A stretch of DNA of 64,000 bases from JAEZHK01 sp040768845 (GTDB lineage: Bacteria; Bacillota; Clostridia; Christensenellales; Aristaeellaceae): assembly GCA_040768845.1 (NCBI GenBank), contig JAXGME010000006.1:62001-126000 (forward strand). Reading direction: 5' to 3'. Positions 42,328-49,991 of the stretch are shown one piece after another. Position 1 is the stretch's first letter, and every line of letters starts with the position of its first letter. The position numbers and the translations under genes were made by a program. Under the pieces are notes generated by a model. That model made no database searches and had not been told where the DNA came from. It saw only the letters and a program-made list of their open reading frames with translations.

Positions 42328-42356
42328 ATTATGGCACCATCCGGCGCGCTTGTCAA
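42328..42356 (-). promoter_or_regulatory. Promoter of the large catabolic cluster
   Basis: On the minus strand TTGACA, a 17-base spacer and CATAAT, with the start site about 65 bases before the NagB-like gene. The leader contains CGTATT twice, 16 bases apart, a possible repressor site for the divergent ROK protein. Confidence 0.78.
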
Positions 42357-42412
42357 TCAGGCGTGCAAAAAAAACGCGGCCGTTGAGAAAAAATTGTTTC
42401 TCTGCAAAGTCT

Positions 42413-42442
42413 ATGGCATTCTTGGGCGCCGTGTACTATAAT
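42413..42442 (+). promoter_or_regulatory. Promoter of the ROK regulator gene
   Basis: ATGGCA, an 18-base spacer and a perfect TATAAT (42437-42442), about 65 bases before the ROK start codon. Confidence 0.6.
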
Positions 42443-42508
42443 GTCTTTGATTCCCTGCCGAACAGATCTGTGCGGTTGCACCGATCCGAGAGAGGATTGA
42501 CGACACCC

Positions 42509-43759
42509 ATGAAGTATCTACCGGGCGGTCTGATGAGCGGCGAAAAGCCGCCGGCCCAGTTGGCGATCAAGGAAGAAAATATGAAGCGCATCTTTCTGGA
42601 TCTGCACCGCAGACGCGAGATGACCCGGGTGCAGCTCTCCCGCTCGACCGGGCTGAGCACCGCGACGGTTTCAGCGCTGGTGGACGAGCTGGTGCGGATG
42701 GGCCTGATCGTCGAAACCGGGCCCGCCAAGACGGACAACATCGGCCGCAAGCCCATCAACCTGCGCGTCCGCCCGGAGAGCCGCCAGCTTCCGGTGATTT
42801 CGCTGAACCGCTGGGGCGCGCGCCTTTCGCTGTACGACCTGGACATCCGGCCGATGGAGGAGCTTTTTGTCCCCCACGCCTCCGACCAGTACGGCGGGTT
42901 TGAGGACACCGAATCCGACGGAAACCCGGACACCGGAGGCGATTACGCGGCGCTGATCCGCAACGCCCTTTCCCAGTCCCGCCTGTTTGACCCGGCCCGG
43001 GCGATCGCCCTTTGCGTGGTCTCGCCCGGCATCTTCGTGCAGGAGAAGGACGCCTACTCGCTGTCGGCGCTGCACGTATCGTTCTCCCGCGCGGTGATGG
43101 CGCAGCTGGAGCGCGAAATCAACGTGCCCATGTTCTTTGGCAATTCCTCCATGGCCCACGCCTACGCGGAAAAAAAGGCGCTGGACGCGCTGGGCGCGGA
43201 TGTGGCGGACCTGATGTACATCTACGTCCGGGACGGCGTCGGCGCGGGCATCCTCTGCGGCGGGGACCTGTTTCTGGGCGCGGAGGAAACCGCGGGCGAG
43301 ATCGGCCACGTGACCATCAACGCCCGGGGCCGGCGCTGCGTGTGCGGCAACCGGGGCTGCCTGGAGCAGTACGTCAACGTGGACACCATCATCGGCGAGG
43401 TGCGCGGCGTCCTGCCCGAGGGCGAGCGTACCGAACCGCTGACGCTGGAGTGGATCGGCAACGCCTACGAAAAGGGCCACCCGGCCGTCTCCGCCGTGCT
43501 GGACGATATCGCCGAAAAGCTGTTCCGCGGCATCTACAGCGCCATCTGCCTCACCGGCATCAAGCGCATCGTGATCGGCGGCGGCATCGAATGCCTGGGC
43601 AGCGCGTTCCTCCGCAAGCTGCGCTCCTTCCCCGAGGAAAACGGCGGCCGCATGCTGATGCGCAACGTCACCATCGACTTTACGCGCTCCGGCCCCTCCG
43701 GCGACGCCATGGGCATCGCCAACTACTTTCTGGACAAGGTGTTCACCATCGTCGCCTAG
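42509..43759 (+). CDS. ROK-family transcriptional repressor
   Basis: A 416-residue NagC/XylR-type regulator. The N-terminal winged helix (about residues 25-85) includes MTRVQLSRSTGLSTATVSALVDELVRMGLI. The ROK sugar-kinase-like domain carries the zinc motif, with the His in GEIGHVTI and three cysteines in CVCGNRGCLEQY. It is transcribed away from the catabolic cluster and probably represses it until a sugar ligand binds. The start ATG follows GAGAGAGGA. Confidence 0.9.
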   Translation: MKYLPGGLMSGEKPPAQLAIKEENMKRIFLDLHRRREMTRVQLSRSTGLSTATVSALVDELVRMGLIVETGPAKTDNIGRKPINLRVRPESRQLPVISLNRWGARLSLYDLDIRPMEELFVPHASDQYGGFEDTESDGNPDTGGDYAALIRNALSQSRLFDPARAIALCVVSPGIFVQEKDAYSLSALHVSFSRAVMAQLEREINVPMFFGNSSMAHAYAEKKALDALGADVADLMYIYVRDGVGAGILCGGDLFLGAEETAGEIGHVTINARGRRCVCGNRGCLEQYVNVDTIIGEVRGVLPEGERTEPLTLEWIGNAYEKGHPAVSAVLDDIAEKLFRGIYSAICLTGIKRIVIGGGIECLGSAFLRKLRSFPEENGGRMLMRNVTIDFTRSGPSGDAMGIANYFLDKVFTIVA

Positions 43760-43855
43760 CGCGGCGGCCGGGCGTCCGTTTGCGCGTTCCCACTTCCCCG
43801 GCACCCGGCAACCGGGCGTGCGGTCTGACAGGGAAGAAAATTAACATCCTTTCCT

Positions 43856-43883
43856 TTGCACGTTTTTTCGGGTATGGTATAAT
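43856..43883 (+). promoter_or_regulatory. Promoter of the GntR-family regulator gene
   Basis: TTGCAC, a 16-base spacer and TATAAT (43878-43883). The shared operator-like sequence begins nine bases after the -10 box. Confidence 0.75.
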
Positions 43884-43892
43884 TTTATAAGT

Positions 43893-43904
43893 ATGACATC
43901 AGAC
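43893..43904. promoter_or_regulatory. Putative GntR operator, site 1 (autoregulation)
   Basis: ATGACATCAGAC is the reverse complement of GTCTGATGTCAT and matches the sites at 48815 and 49017. It overlaps the expected transcription start of the GntR gene. Confidence 0.6.
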
Positions 43905-43935
43905 CAAATGACCGTCGGGAAGCAGAGGATGAGCG

Positions 43936-44643
43936 ATGGAACCAATCAAGCACGCGTCGGTGGTAAACCAGATCGTCGAGCGCATCCTCGATTTGATCCG
44001 CACGGAGGGGCTGGGCTTTGACAGCAAGCTCCCCACCGAGTACGAGCTTTGCAACCGGCTGGGCGTGGCCCGCTCGTCGCTGCGCGAGGCCTACCGGGTT
44101 TTGCAGGCGCGCGGCTACGTCACCATCAAGCCCGGGCGCGGCGCCTTCGTCTCCAGCCCCCTCGTCGCCGGCGACGGCGATATGGGCATGCGCTGGTTTG
44201 ACGAGCAGAAGGTGCGCTACATGGACCTGGTGGACGTGCGCGCGTGCCTCGAGGTCCACGCCGTCGAGTCCATCGCGGCCACCATCAGCGACCGCGCGCT
44301 GGCCGTCCTCGCGCGCAACATCGAGGAATTCGCCTCCCTGATGGGCAACGCCGAAAACTTCCGCCGCCTGGCCGAGCTGGATCAGGAATTTCACCATGTG
44401 CTCTTTGCGGAAACCCACAACCGCTTCATGATCGAGATCAACGACTACATCCAAAAGCAGATGATGGTCTTTCGCTACGCCATCATGCGGCTGCCTTCGC
44501 TGCACAAAAACACCTACGGGCCCCACCAGGAGATCCTCCGGCAGCTGCGCGCCCACGACGTCCGGGCGGCCGCCCGCACCATGCGCGACCACCTGCGCAC
44601 CGCCAGCAACGACATGGCCGAGCTCACCATGAAGCGGGACTAG
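43936..44643 (+). CDS. GntR-family regulator, FadR subfamily
   Basis: A 235-residue regulator. The N-terminal winged helix contains LPTEYELCNRLGVARSSLREAYRVLQARGYVTIKPGRGAFV (about residues 33-75). The C-terminal all-helical FCD domain has the metal/ligand pattern Asp-(x)-His-His, with VDVRACLEVHAVES, LDQEFHHVLF and later His residues. FCD-type regulators respond to carboxylic acids and sugar acids. It lies next to a TRAP transporter and two aldolase operons whose promoters share its own operator-like site, so it is the likely repressor of all three. Confidence 0.9.
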   Translation: MEPIKHASVVNQIVERILDLIRTEGLGFDSKLPTEYELCNRLGVARSSLREAYRVLQARGYVTIKPGRGAFVSSPLVAGDGDMGMRWFDEQKVRYMDLVDVRACLEVHAVESIAATISDRALAVLARNIEEFASLMGNAENFRRLAELDQEFHHVLFAETHNRFMIEINDYIQKQMMVFRYAIMRLPSLHKNTYGPHQEILRQLRAHDVRAAARTMRDHLRTASNDMAELTMKRD

Positions 44644-44814
44644 CGAAACCTGATTTCCGCGCCATGGCTGGATCTTTTCCTGACAGGCTGGGGCGCTCTC
44701 CGCTTGACGCAGCGCTCCTGCGCCTGCGCTCCGGCTCCGTGCCGGGCAGAAAAATCTCTGCGCCCTATCATCGGTTCTCAGGCTTCGTGGACTACCAGGC
44801 CGTCCCGCGGCAAA

Positions 44815-44857
44815 GCCGGGCGCTTCCGAACATCGGAAGCGCCCGGCCATTTTTTTC
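44815..44857 (+). terminator. Intrinsic terminator after the GntR gene
   Basis: A perfect 15-bp stem (GCCGGGCGCTTCCGA / TCGGAAGCGCCCGGC) with a three-base loop is followed by CA and seven T residues. It lies about 170 bases after the stop codon; 44644-44814 shows no gene. Confidence 0.9.
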
Positions 44858-44872
44858 GGATCGCCCGCGCCG

Positions 44873-46162
44873 TCAGACAAAGCCCAGCAGCCGCGGTATG
44901 AACAGCACCAGTTCCGGAATAAAGGTGACGACGGCCACCACCACAAAGCCGATGACGATAAAGGGCATGGTGGCCTTCACCACGTTTTCAAACTTCTCCT
45001 TGCCCACGGCGGCGGTGGCGTAGAGCACCACGCCCACCGGCGGGGTGATGAGCCCCACGGTCAGGTTGACCAGCATGACCACGGCGAAGTGCACCGGTTC
45101 GATGCCCATCTTGTAGGCGATGGGCGCCAGGATCGGCGCAAAGAGCATGATGGCCGCGCCCGTTTCCATCCACATGCCCACGATGATGAGGATGAAGTTG
45201 ACGATCAGAAGCAGCACGTAGGGGTTGTCGGTGACGTTCATCAGCATGGCCGACAGGTGGTCGGGAATCTTTTCGATGCCGATGGCCCAGGCGAATACCG
45301 AGGACAGCGCGATGATCAGAAACAGGTTTCCCGCGTTCTGCGCGGTGGTCCAAAGCGCGCGGGTCAGCTTCGCGAAGTCGATGTTGCGGAACACCACCAG
45401 GCCGATGACCAGCGCGTAAAGCACCGCCAGCCCCGCCGCCTCGGTGGGTGTGCTCAGCCCCAGGGTGATGCTCAGCAGGATGATGACCGGCATGATCATG
45501 GCGATGAGGCCGTTGGTGATGTAGTCGCGCCGCTCCGCCTTGGTGTAGATCTTCTCGTGCTTGGGCAGGTTGAGCTTCTTGGCGTTGAGCTTGATGTAGG
45601 TCATCTGCGCCAGCGCGATCAGGATGCCGGGCACAAAGCCCGCGTACAGCACCGCGCCCACCGACAGGGACATGACGCCGGCGTAGAGGATGGCGATGTT
45701 GCTGGGCGGGATCAGCGGGCTCTGGATGGACGACCCCGCGGTGACCGCGCAGGCGAAGGACGATTCATAGCCGTCCTCCTTCATGGCCTCGATCTCCACC
45801 TGGCCCATGCCCGCGATGTCGGAAAGCGCCGCGCCGGACAGGCTGCCCATGATGGTGCTAGCCAGGATGTTTACGTAGGCCAGGCCGCCCCGGTACTTGC
45901 CCACGCCCAGCCGCACGAAGTCAAACAGCTTTGTGGAAATCTTGGAGGCGATCATGATCTCCGCCGCCAGCATGAAAAGCGGCAGCGCCATCAGCGTGAA
46001 CGAGTTGACGCCGGAGAACATCCTGAGCGGGATCGCGGCCACGTTGATGGGGTTTGTCATCAGGATATAGAGCAGCGTGGTGCCGCCGATCGAAAAGGCG
46101 ATGGGCATGCCCACCAGGATCAGAAAGATCAAAAGGGCGGTGGCGATCAGAAACTCAAACAT
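44873..46162 (-). CDS. dctM: TRAP transporter large permease
   Basis: A 429-residue integral membrane protein with about twelve helices, the ion-coupled transport subunit of a TRAP system. Family motifs include LSGAALSDIAGMGQVEIEAM near residue 110 and AGSSIQSPLIPPSNIAILYA near 145. It overlaps the small permease gene by eight bases and is the last gene of the operon. Substrates of TRAP systems are organic acids such as C4-dicarboxylates, sialic or sugar acids. Confidence 0.94.
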   Translation of the reverse strand: MFEFLIATALLIFLILVGMPIAFSIGGTTLLYILMTNPINVAAIPLRMFSGVNSFTLMALPLFMLAAEIMIASKISTKLFDFVRLGVGKYRGGLAYVNILASTIMGSLSGAALSDIAGMGQVEIEAMKEDGYESSFACAVTAGSSIQSPLIPPSNIAILYAGVMSLSVGAVLYAGFVPGILIALAQMTYIKLNAKKLNLPKHEKIYTKAERRDYITNGLIAMIMPVIILLSITLGLSTPTEAAGLAVLYALVIGLVVFRNIDFAKLTRALWTTAQNAGNLFLIIALSSVFAWAIGIEKIPDHLSAMLMNVTDNPYVLLLIVNFILIIVGMWMETGAAIMLFAPILAPIAYKMGIEPVHFAVVMLVNLTVGLITPPVGVVLYATAAVGKEKFENVVKATMPFIVIGFVVVAVVTFIPELVLFIPRLLGFV

Positions 46163-46661
46163 CCTGCGTCCCCTCCTTCAGAAATCTGCGCAGGATGACG
46201 CCGATCATCTGCAGGCTCATCAGCGCGCTGCCCAAAATGATGGCAAACTGCGGCACAAACATCGGAAACCCCATGGTAGCGCTCTTCTGCCGCATGCTGA
46301 CCTTGGGGAACACCGTGGCGCTCAGGTAGGTCAGGTACACCAAAAACACCAGCACCAGCACCTCAATGGCCACTTCCACAAAGTGCTTCACGCGGGGCGG
46401 CATGCGGTTGAGAAAAAAATCCACGCCGATGTTGTTCCAGCGCTTGATGCCTGCGCTGGCGGCGACAAAAGCCATGTACAGCATCAGGTAGCGGGCCAGT
46501 TCCTCCGTCCAGGGCGGGGTGGGAAACCAGGGCATCATCCGGGAGGCCACCTGAAGCACGACGACCGCGGCCATCGCAAACGCCATGAGGATGGAAAACC
46601 ATTTGACGACGCGGTCCAGCGCGCCCATCAGCTTGAGATAGCCCTTGGCGATGGAATTCAA
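46155..46661 (-). CDS. dctQ: TRAP transporter small permease
   Basis: A 168-residue protein with four membrane helices, the DctQ subunit. The segment PWTEELARYLMLYMAFVAASAGIKRWNNIGVDFF near residue 55 is diagnostic. It lies downstream of dctP, separated by a strong intercistronic hairpin. Confidence 0.92.
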   Translation of the reverse strand: MNSIAKGYLKLMGALDRVVKWFSILMAFAMAAVVVLQVASRMMPWFPTPPWTEELARYLMLYMAFVAASAGIKRWNNIGVDFFLNRMPPRVKHFVEVAIEVLVLVFLVYLTYLSATVFPKVSMRQKSATMGFPMFVPQFAIILGSALMSLQMIGVILRRFLKEGTQDV

Positions 46662-46695
46662 CGCGTATCCCTCCTACTCGATTCGCCGCATGGAA

Positions 46696-46736
46696 GGCGG
46701 GACGTTCCCCGCGGCCTGTGCGGGGAACGTCCCGCC
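46696..46736 (-). other. 17-bp intercistronic hairpin between dctP and dctQ
   Basis: GGCGGGACGTTCCCCGC pairs perfectly with GCGGGGAACGTCCCGCC around a seven-base loop. There is no T-run downstream on the minus strand, so it is not a classic terminator. It lies six bases after the dctP stop and probably raises binding-protein levels over the permeases by protecting the 3' end of dctP mRNA. Confidence 0.8.
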
Positions 46737-46742
46737 CTGCGG

Positions 46743-47798
46743 TTACTTGGCGGCGGGCGGCACGCCGGTGCCGACGCTGCCGGAGGCGACCAGTTCCAGC
46801 AGCTCGTCCACCAGGCCGGCGTCGATATTGGCCTTCAGCCAGGCGATGGCGGGCTCCTGCGCGATCTTGAAGGTTTCAAGCTCCTCGGCGGTGGGGGTGT
46901 AGACTTCCACACCCTCCTCGACCAGCTTGGCGATGGCGGTGGATTCGGCAAAGCGCACGGTGCCCCGCGCCGCGATGGAGGCCTCGCGCCCGGCCTTCAG
47001 GCAGGCTTCCTTATCCTCGTCGCTGAGGCCCTGGTACCATGCCTCGCTGACCGTGAGGAACGCCATGCCCAGCAGGTGGCCGTCCAGCGTCACGTACTTT
47101 TGCACTTCGTCCAGCGACGCGCCCAACATCGTGATGGCCGAATTCTCCTGGCCGTCCACCACCTTGGTCTGCAGCGCGCTGTACAGCTCCAGAAACGCCA
47201 CCGGCGTGGGCGTGGCGCCCAGCGCCTTGACAATTTCCATGTGCACGGGGATGTCCATCGTGCGGATCTTGAGGCCTGCCATGTCCGCGGCGGTCTTGAC
47301 CGTGCGCACGCTGTTGGAGAAGTTGCGGTAGCCGCCGTTGTCGTAGGAGCCGATGACGCGCAGGCCGGAAACCTCGGCCATGTCGTCAAAGAGCTTCTGA
47401 CCGAAGGCGCCGTCCAGCACGTCGTAGGCGGTCAGCGCGCTGTCAAACAGGTACGGGATGGAGAACACCTGAATGTTGCCGTAGAAGGGCGCCAGCGCGC
47501 CGTCGGCGGGCGTCGCGCCCTCGAGGGTGCCGGTGAGCATCTGCTCCAGGTTGGACGCCGCGTCGCCCAGCGTGCCGAAGGGGTACAGCTCCACGGCGTA
47601 GCGCCCGGCGGTGTACTTCTCGAAGCTGCCCTTAAAGGCCAGCATCGCGGCGTACGAGGGATGGTAGATGGTCATGTCGCCGATGGAAAGCGTCGGGGCA
47701 TCCGTGAAGGCAATCTTGACGACTTCCTGCGCCGACGCGCCGAACGTGAGCGCGAGCGCGAGGACGATGGCCAGGGCGATGGACGCAATTCGCTTCAT
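46743..47798 (-). CDS. dctP: TRAP transporter solute-binding protein
   Basis: A 351-residue DctP-family protein. Signal peptide MKRIASIALAIVLALALTFGASA, no lipobox. The conserved ligand-carboxylate Arg is expected in the segment LKIRTMDIPVHMEIVKALGATPTPVAFLELYSALQTKVVDGQENS (about residues 170-215), which matches the family well. AAGGAGG precedes the ATG. It hands an organic acid to DctQM. Confidence 0.93.
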   Translation of the reverse strand: MKRIASIALAIVLALALTFGASAQEVVKIAFTDAPTLSIGDMTIYHPSYAAMLAFKGSFEKYTAGRYAVELYPFGTLGDAASNLEQMLTGTLEGATPADGALAPFYGNIQVFSIPYLFDSALTAYDVLDGAFGQKLFDDMAEVSGLRVIGSYDNGGYRNFSNSVRTVKTAADMAGLKIRTMDIPVHMEIVKALGATPTPVAFLELYSALQTKVVDGQENSAITMLGASLDEVQKYVTLDGHLLGMAFLTVSEAWYQGLSDEDKEACLKAGREASIAARGTVRFAESTAIAKLVEEGVEVYTPTAEELETFKIAQEPAIAWLKANIDAGLVDELLELVASGSVGTGVPPAAK

Positions 47799-47871
47799 GG
47801 GGGTACCTCCTTTTGACTGTCAACTCTCCCAGCGCGCACTGCGCGCAGAAAACCTGCGGCATGATGGCAGA

Positions 47872-48789
47872 TTACAGCTTGCCGATATCCTTGAGCACCG
47901 CCTTGAGCACCTCCGTCTCCTCGGGGGTGATCGGAGCCAGCGGCCCGCGGGCCGGGCCCACCTTGACGCCGGTGACCAGCTCGATCGCGGGACGCATGAT
48001 GGAGTTGGGCAGCAGGCGGCCGTTCTGGCCGCAGGCCTTGCAAAACCTGTACAGCGGGATGAACAGATCCCGGGCCCTTTCGTTTTCGCCGGCGGCGAAG
48101 GCGTCAAAGATCGCGCGGATCTCGTGGCCGAACACGTGGGCGCCGCCGCTGACGATGCCGATGGCGCCCTGCACGATGGTGGGCAGCAGCATCACGTCGT
48201 CGCCGTTGTAGATCAAAAAGTCCGGATCGGCCGCCTGGGCGGCCAGACAGTAGTCGGTGACCTGGGTGGGATTGACGCCGGCCTCGTCCTTGATGCCGAT
48301 GATATTCCGGATCGGGGCCAGCCGCCCCACCGTTTCCGGCTCCAGGTTGACGCCCACGAAGATGGGAATGTTGTACAGGATGATGTCCGCGTCCGTGGAC
48401 TCGGCCACAGCCTTGTAGTGGTTGAAGATGCCCTCCTGGGTGGGCTTATTGTAGAAGGGCACCACGATCAGCATCGTGTCGATGCCCGCGTCCGCCGCGC
48501 GCTTTGTCAGCGCGATGGTCTCCTTGGTGGAGGCGCAGCCCGTGCCCGCGATGACGGGCTTTCGGCCGGCCACCGCCCTGACCGCCGTTTCATACAGCTT
48601 CGCGCGCTCCTCAAACGTCAGAAGCGATGCCTCGCCGGTGGTGCCGGTCACGATGAAGGTGTCGCAAAGGTCCTTTTCGATCAGGTACTCAATCAGCTCC
48701 GCGTAGCGGTCGTAGTCCACTTCCTCGTTCGCCTTGTAGGGCGTCACCAGCGGCAAAAGGATGCGTCCGAATTTTTCCTTTTTCGTCAT
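47872..48789 (-). CDS. DapA/NAL-family class I aldolase 1
   Basis: A 305-residue protein of the dihydrodipicolinate synthase/N-acetylneuraminate lyase family. The TGTTGE carboxylate-binding motif is at 48-53, Tyr139 in ILYNIP and the Schiff-base Lys167 in IIGIKDEAG. It could be a true DHDPS, but its place as first gene of a TRAP operon under a GntR-type site favours a keto-acid aldolase. The start at 48789 has GGGAGG upstream; the in-frame ATG seven codons earlier overlaps the putative operator region. Confidence 0.88.
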   Translation of the reverse strand: MTKKEKFGRILLPLVTPYKANEEVDYDRYAELIEYLIEKDLCDTFIVTGTTGEASLLTFEERAKLYETAVRAVAGRKPVIAGTGCASTKETIALTKRAADAGIDTMLIVVPFYNKPTQEGIFNHYKAVAESTDADIILYNIPIFVGVNLEPETVGRLAPIRNIIGIKDEAGVNPTQVTDYCLAAQAADPDFLIYNGDDVMLLPTIVQGAIGIVSGGAHVFGHEIRAIFDAFAAGENERARDLFIPLYRFCKACGQNGRLLPNSIMRPAIELVTGVKVGPARGPLAPITPEETEVLKAVLKDIGKL

Positions 48790-48814
48790 GGAATTCAGCC
48801 TCCCAAGCATAATT

Positions 48815-48826
48815 GTCTGACGTCAT
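48815..48826. promoter_or_regulatory. Putative GntR operator, site 2 (aldolase 1/TRAP operon)
   Basis: GTCTGACGTCAT within AATTGTCTGACGTCATAG. It lies four bases downstream of the -10 box of the minus-strand promoter, over the start site. Confidence 0.65.
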
Positions 48827-48830
48827 AGTG

Positions 48831-48859
48831 AATATATCATACTCAATTCCGCCTGTCAA
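48831..48859 (-). promoter_or_regulatory. Promoter of the aldolase 1/TRAP operon
   Basis: On the minus strand TTGACA, 17 bases, TATATT. Near-consensus. Confidence 0.85.
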
Positions 48860-48980
48860 CCGAAATAAACAATTTATCAACGTCTTAAAACGCGCACTGT
48901 CCGCTTATCGCTGCAATTCATACGTATATATTTATGCTTTTCGCCCCCTGATTGAATATAAAATGTTGATCGGCGCGCTA

Positions 48981-49009
48981 TTGACAAGGCCGAAGGATTG
49001 GCATATCAT
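48981..49009 (+). promoter_or_regulatory. Promoter of the aldolase 2 operon
   Basis: TTGACA (48981-48986), 17 bases, TATCAT (49004-49009). It diverges from the promoter at 48831-48859; the AT-rich stretch between them shows no gene. Confidence 0.85.
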
Positions 49010-49016
49010 ATAAATT

Positions 49017-49028
49017 GTCTGACGCCCT
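49017..49028. promoter_or_regulatory. Putative GntR operator, site 3 (aldolase 2 operon)
   Basis: AAATTGTCTGACGCCC shares AATTGTCTGACG with site 2 and lies seven bases after the -10 box, over the expected start site. Confidence 0.6.
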
Positions 49029-49073
49029 ACAATCGTTTCCGGCCATGTCCGATCAATTCAGGAGGGATTCATT

Positions 49074-49964
49074 ATGGCGAAGTGTACGCTCGGCGGCATC
49101 ATCGCGCCGCTGATCACGCCGTTTACCCAGGATGACCAGATGGACGAGGCGCTTCTGATCCGGGAGATCAAACTGCTCGCGAGGGCGGGCGTGGACGGCA
49201 TCAGCCCCGGCGGCAGCACCGGCGAGGGCGCCGCGCTGACCGACGACGAGCTGGGCCGCGCGGTGGAACTGGTGAAAAAGCACGCGCCCGGCGTGGCGGT
49301 GGTGGCCGGCGTCATCCGCAACAGCGGCCTGGCGGCGGTTTCCGCGGCCCAAAGGGCGCGGGCGGCGGGCGCCGACGCGCTGATGGTGACCCCCGTTTCC
49401 TATAATGTGCTGGTGCCCGACGACGAGGGCAACCTGAACTACTACCGCACCATCGCAAACGCGGTGGATCTGCCCATTGTGATCTACAACGTGGTGCCGC
49501 AGAACACCATCACCCCCGCCCTCTTCAAGCGGATGCTGGCGGAGATCCCGGGCGTGGTGGGCATCAAGCAGAGCTGCGGCGGCATCGCGGCCTTCTACGC
49601 CATGAAGATGGAGTGCGGCCGGGAGGGCCTTATCTTCAGCGCCACCGACGACATGCTGTACTCCACCTACGAGCTGGGCGCCGACGGCGCGATCTCCGCC
49701 ATCCTCACCGTGTTCCCGGAAATCTGCGTGGACATGTGGCAGGCCGTCCGATCGGGCGACAATACCCGCGCCCTCGTGCTGCAAAACCGGATGTACAAGA
49801 CGTGGCAGGCCATCGGCGGGCCCCAGTTCCCCATCCGCATCAAGTACGCGCTGAAGCTGCTGGGCCGCGACGGCGGCTACCCGAGAAACCCCATCTGCCA
49901 CATCTCGGAGCCCGAAAAGGAGCGCATCCGCATGGCGCTGGCCGAGGGCGGCTTCATTAACTGA
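49074..49964 (+). CDS. DapA/NAL-family class I aldolase 2
   Basis: A 296-residue aldolase: GGSTGE at 46-51, Tyr138 in IVIYNVV and Schiff-base Lys165 in VVGIKQSCGG. It differs clearly from aldolase 1 and is the first gene of the plus-strand operon with an Ldh2-type oxidoreductase, a LarA-like protein and an FAH-family protein. The family makes or cleaves 2-keto acids to pyruvate plus an aldehyde. GGAGGG precedes the ATG. Confidence 0.88.
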   Translation: MAKCTLGGIIAPLITPFTQDDQMDEALLIREIKLLARAGVDGISPGGSTGEGAALTDDELGRAVELVKKHAPGVAVVAGVIRNSGLAAVSAAQRARAAGADALMVTPVSYNVLVPDDEGNLNYYRTIANAVDLPIVIYNVVPQNTITPALFKRMLAEIPGVVGIKQSCGGIAAFYAMKMECGREGLIFSATDDMLYSTYELGADGAISAILTVFPEICVDMWQAVRSGDNTRALVLQNRMYKTWQAIGGPQFPIRIKYALKLLGRDGGYPRNPICHISEPEKERIRMALAEGGFIN

Positions 49965-49991
49965 TCCACCTTCCCAAAGGAGGAATGCGAC

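Noticed and set aside
43821..43828. Extra GntR half-site GTCTGACA upstream of the regulator promoter
   Set aside because: Only seven bases match, it lies outside the promoter, and such a short match is expected by chance.
44244..45023. Plus-strand frame across the GntR terminator
   Set aside because: It is an Arg/Pro/Ala-rich shadow of the GntR gene that runs through a perfect terminator; typical of GC-rich reading-frame noise.
47872..49964. Lysine-pathway dihydrodipicolinate synthase (dapA)
   Set aside because: Both aldolases fit the superfamily, but neither lies with lysine genes, and both are tied to a TRAP transporter and sugar-acid-type enzymes through a shared operator.
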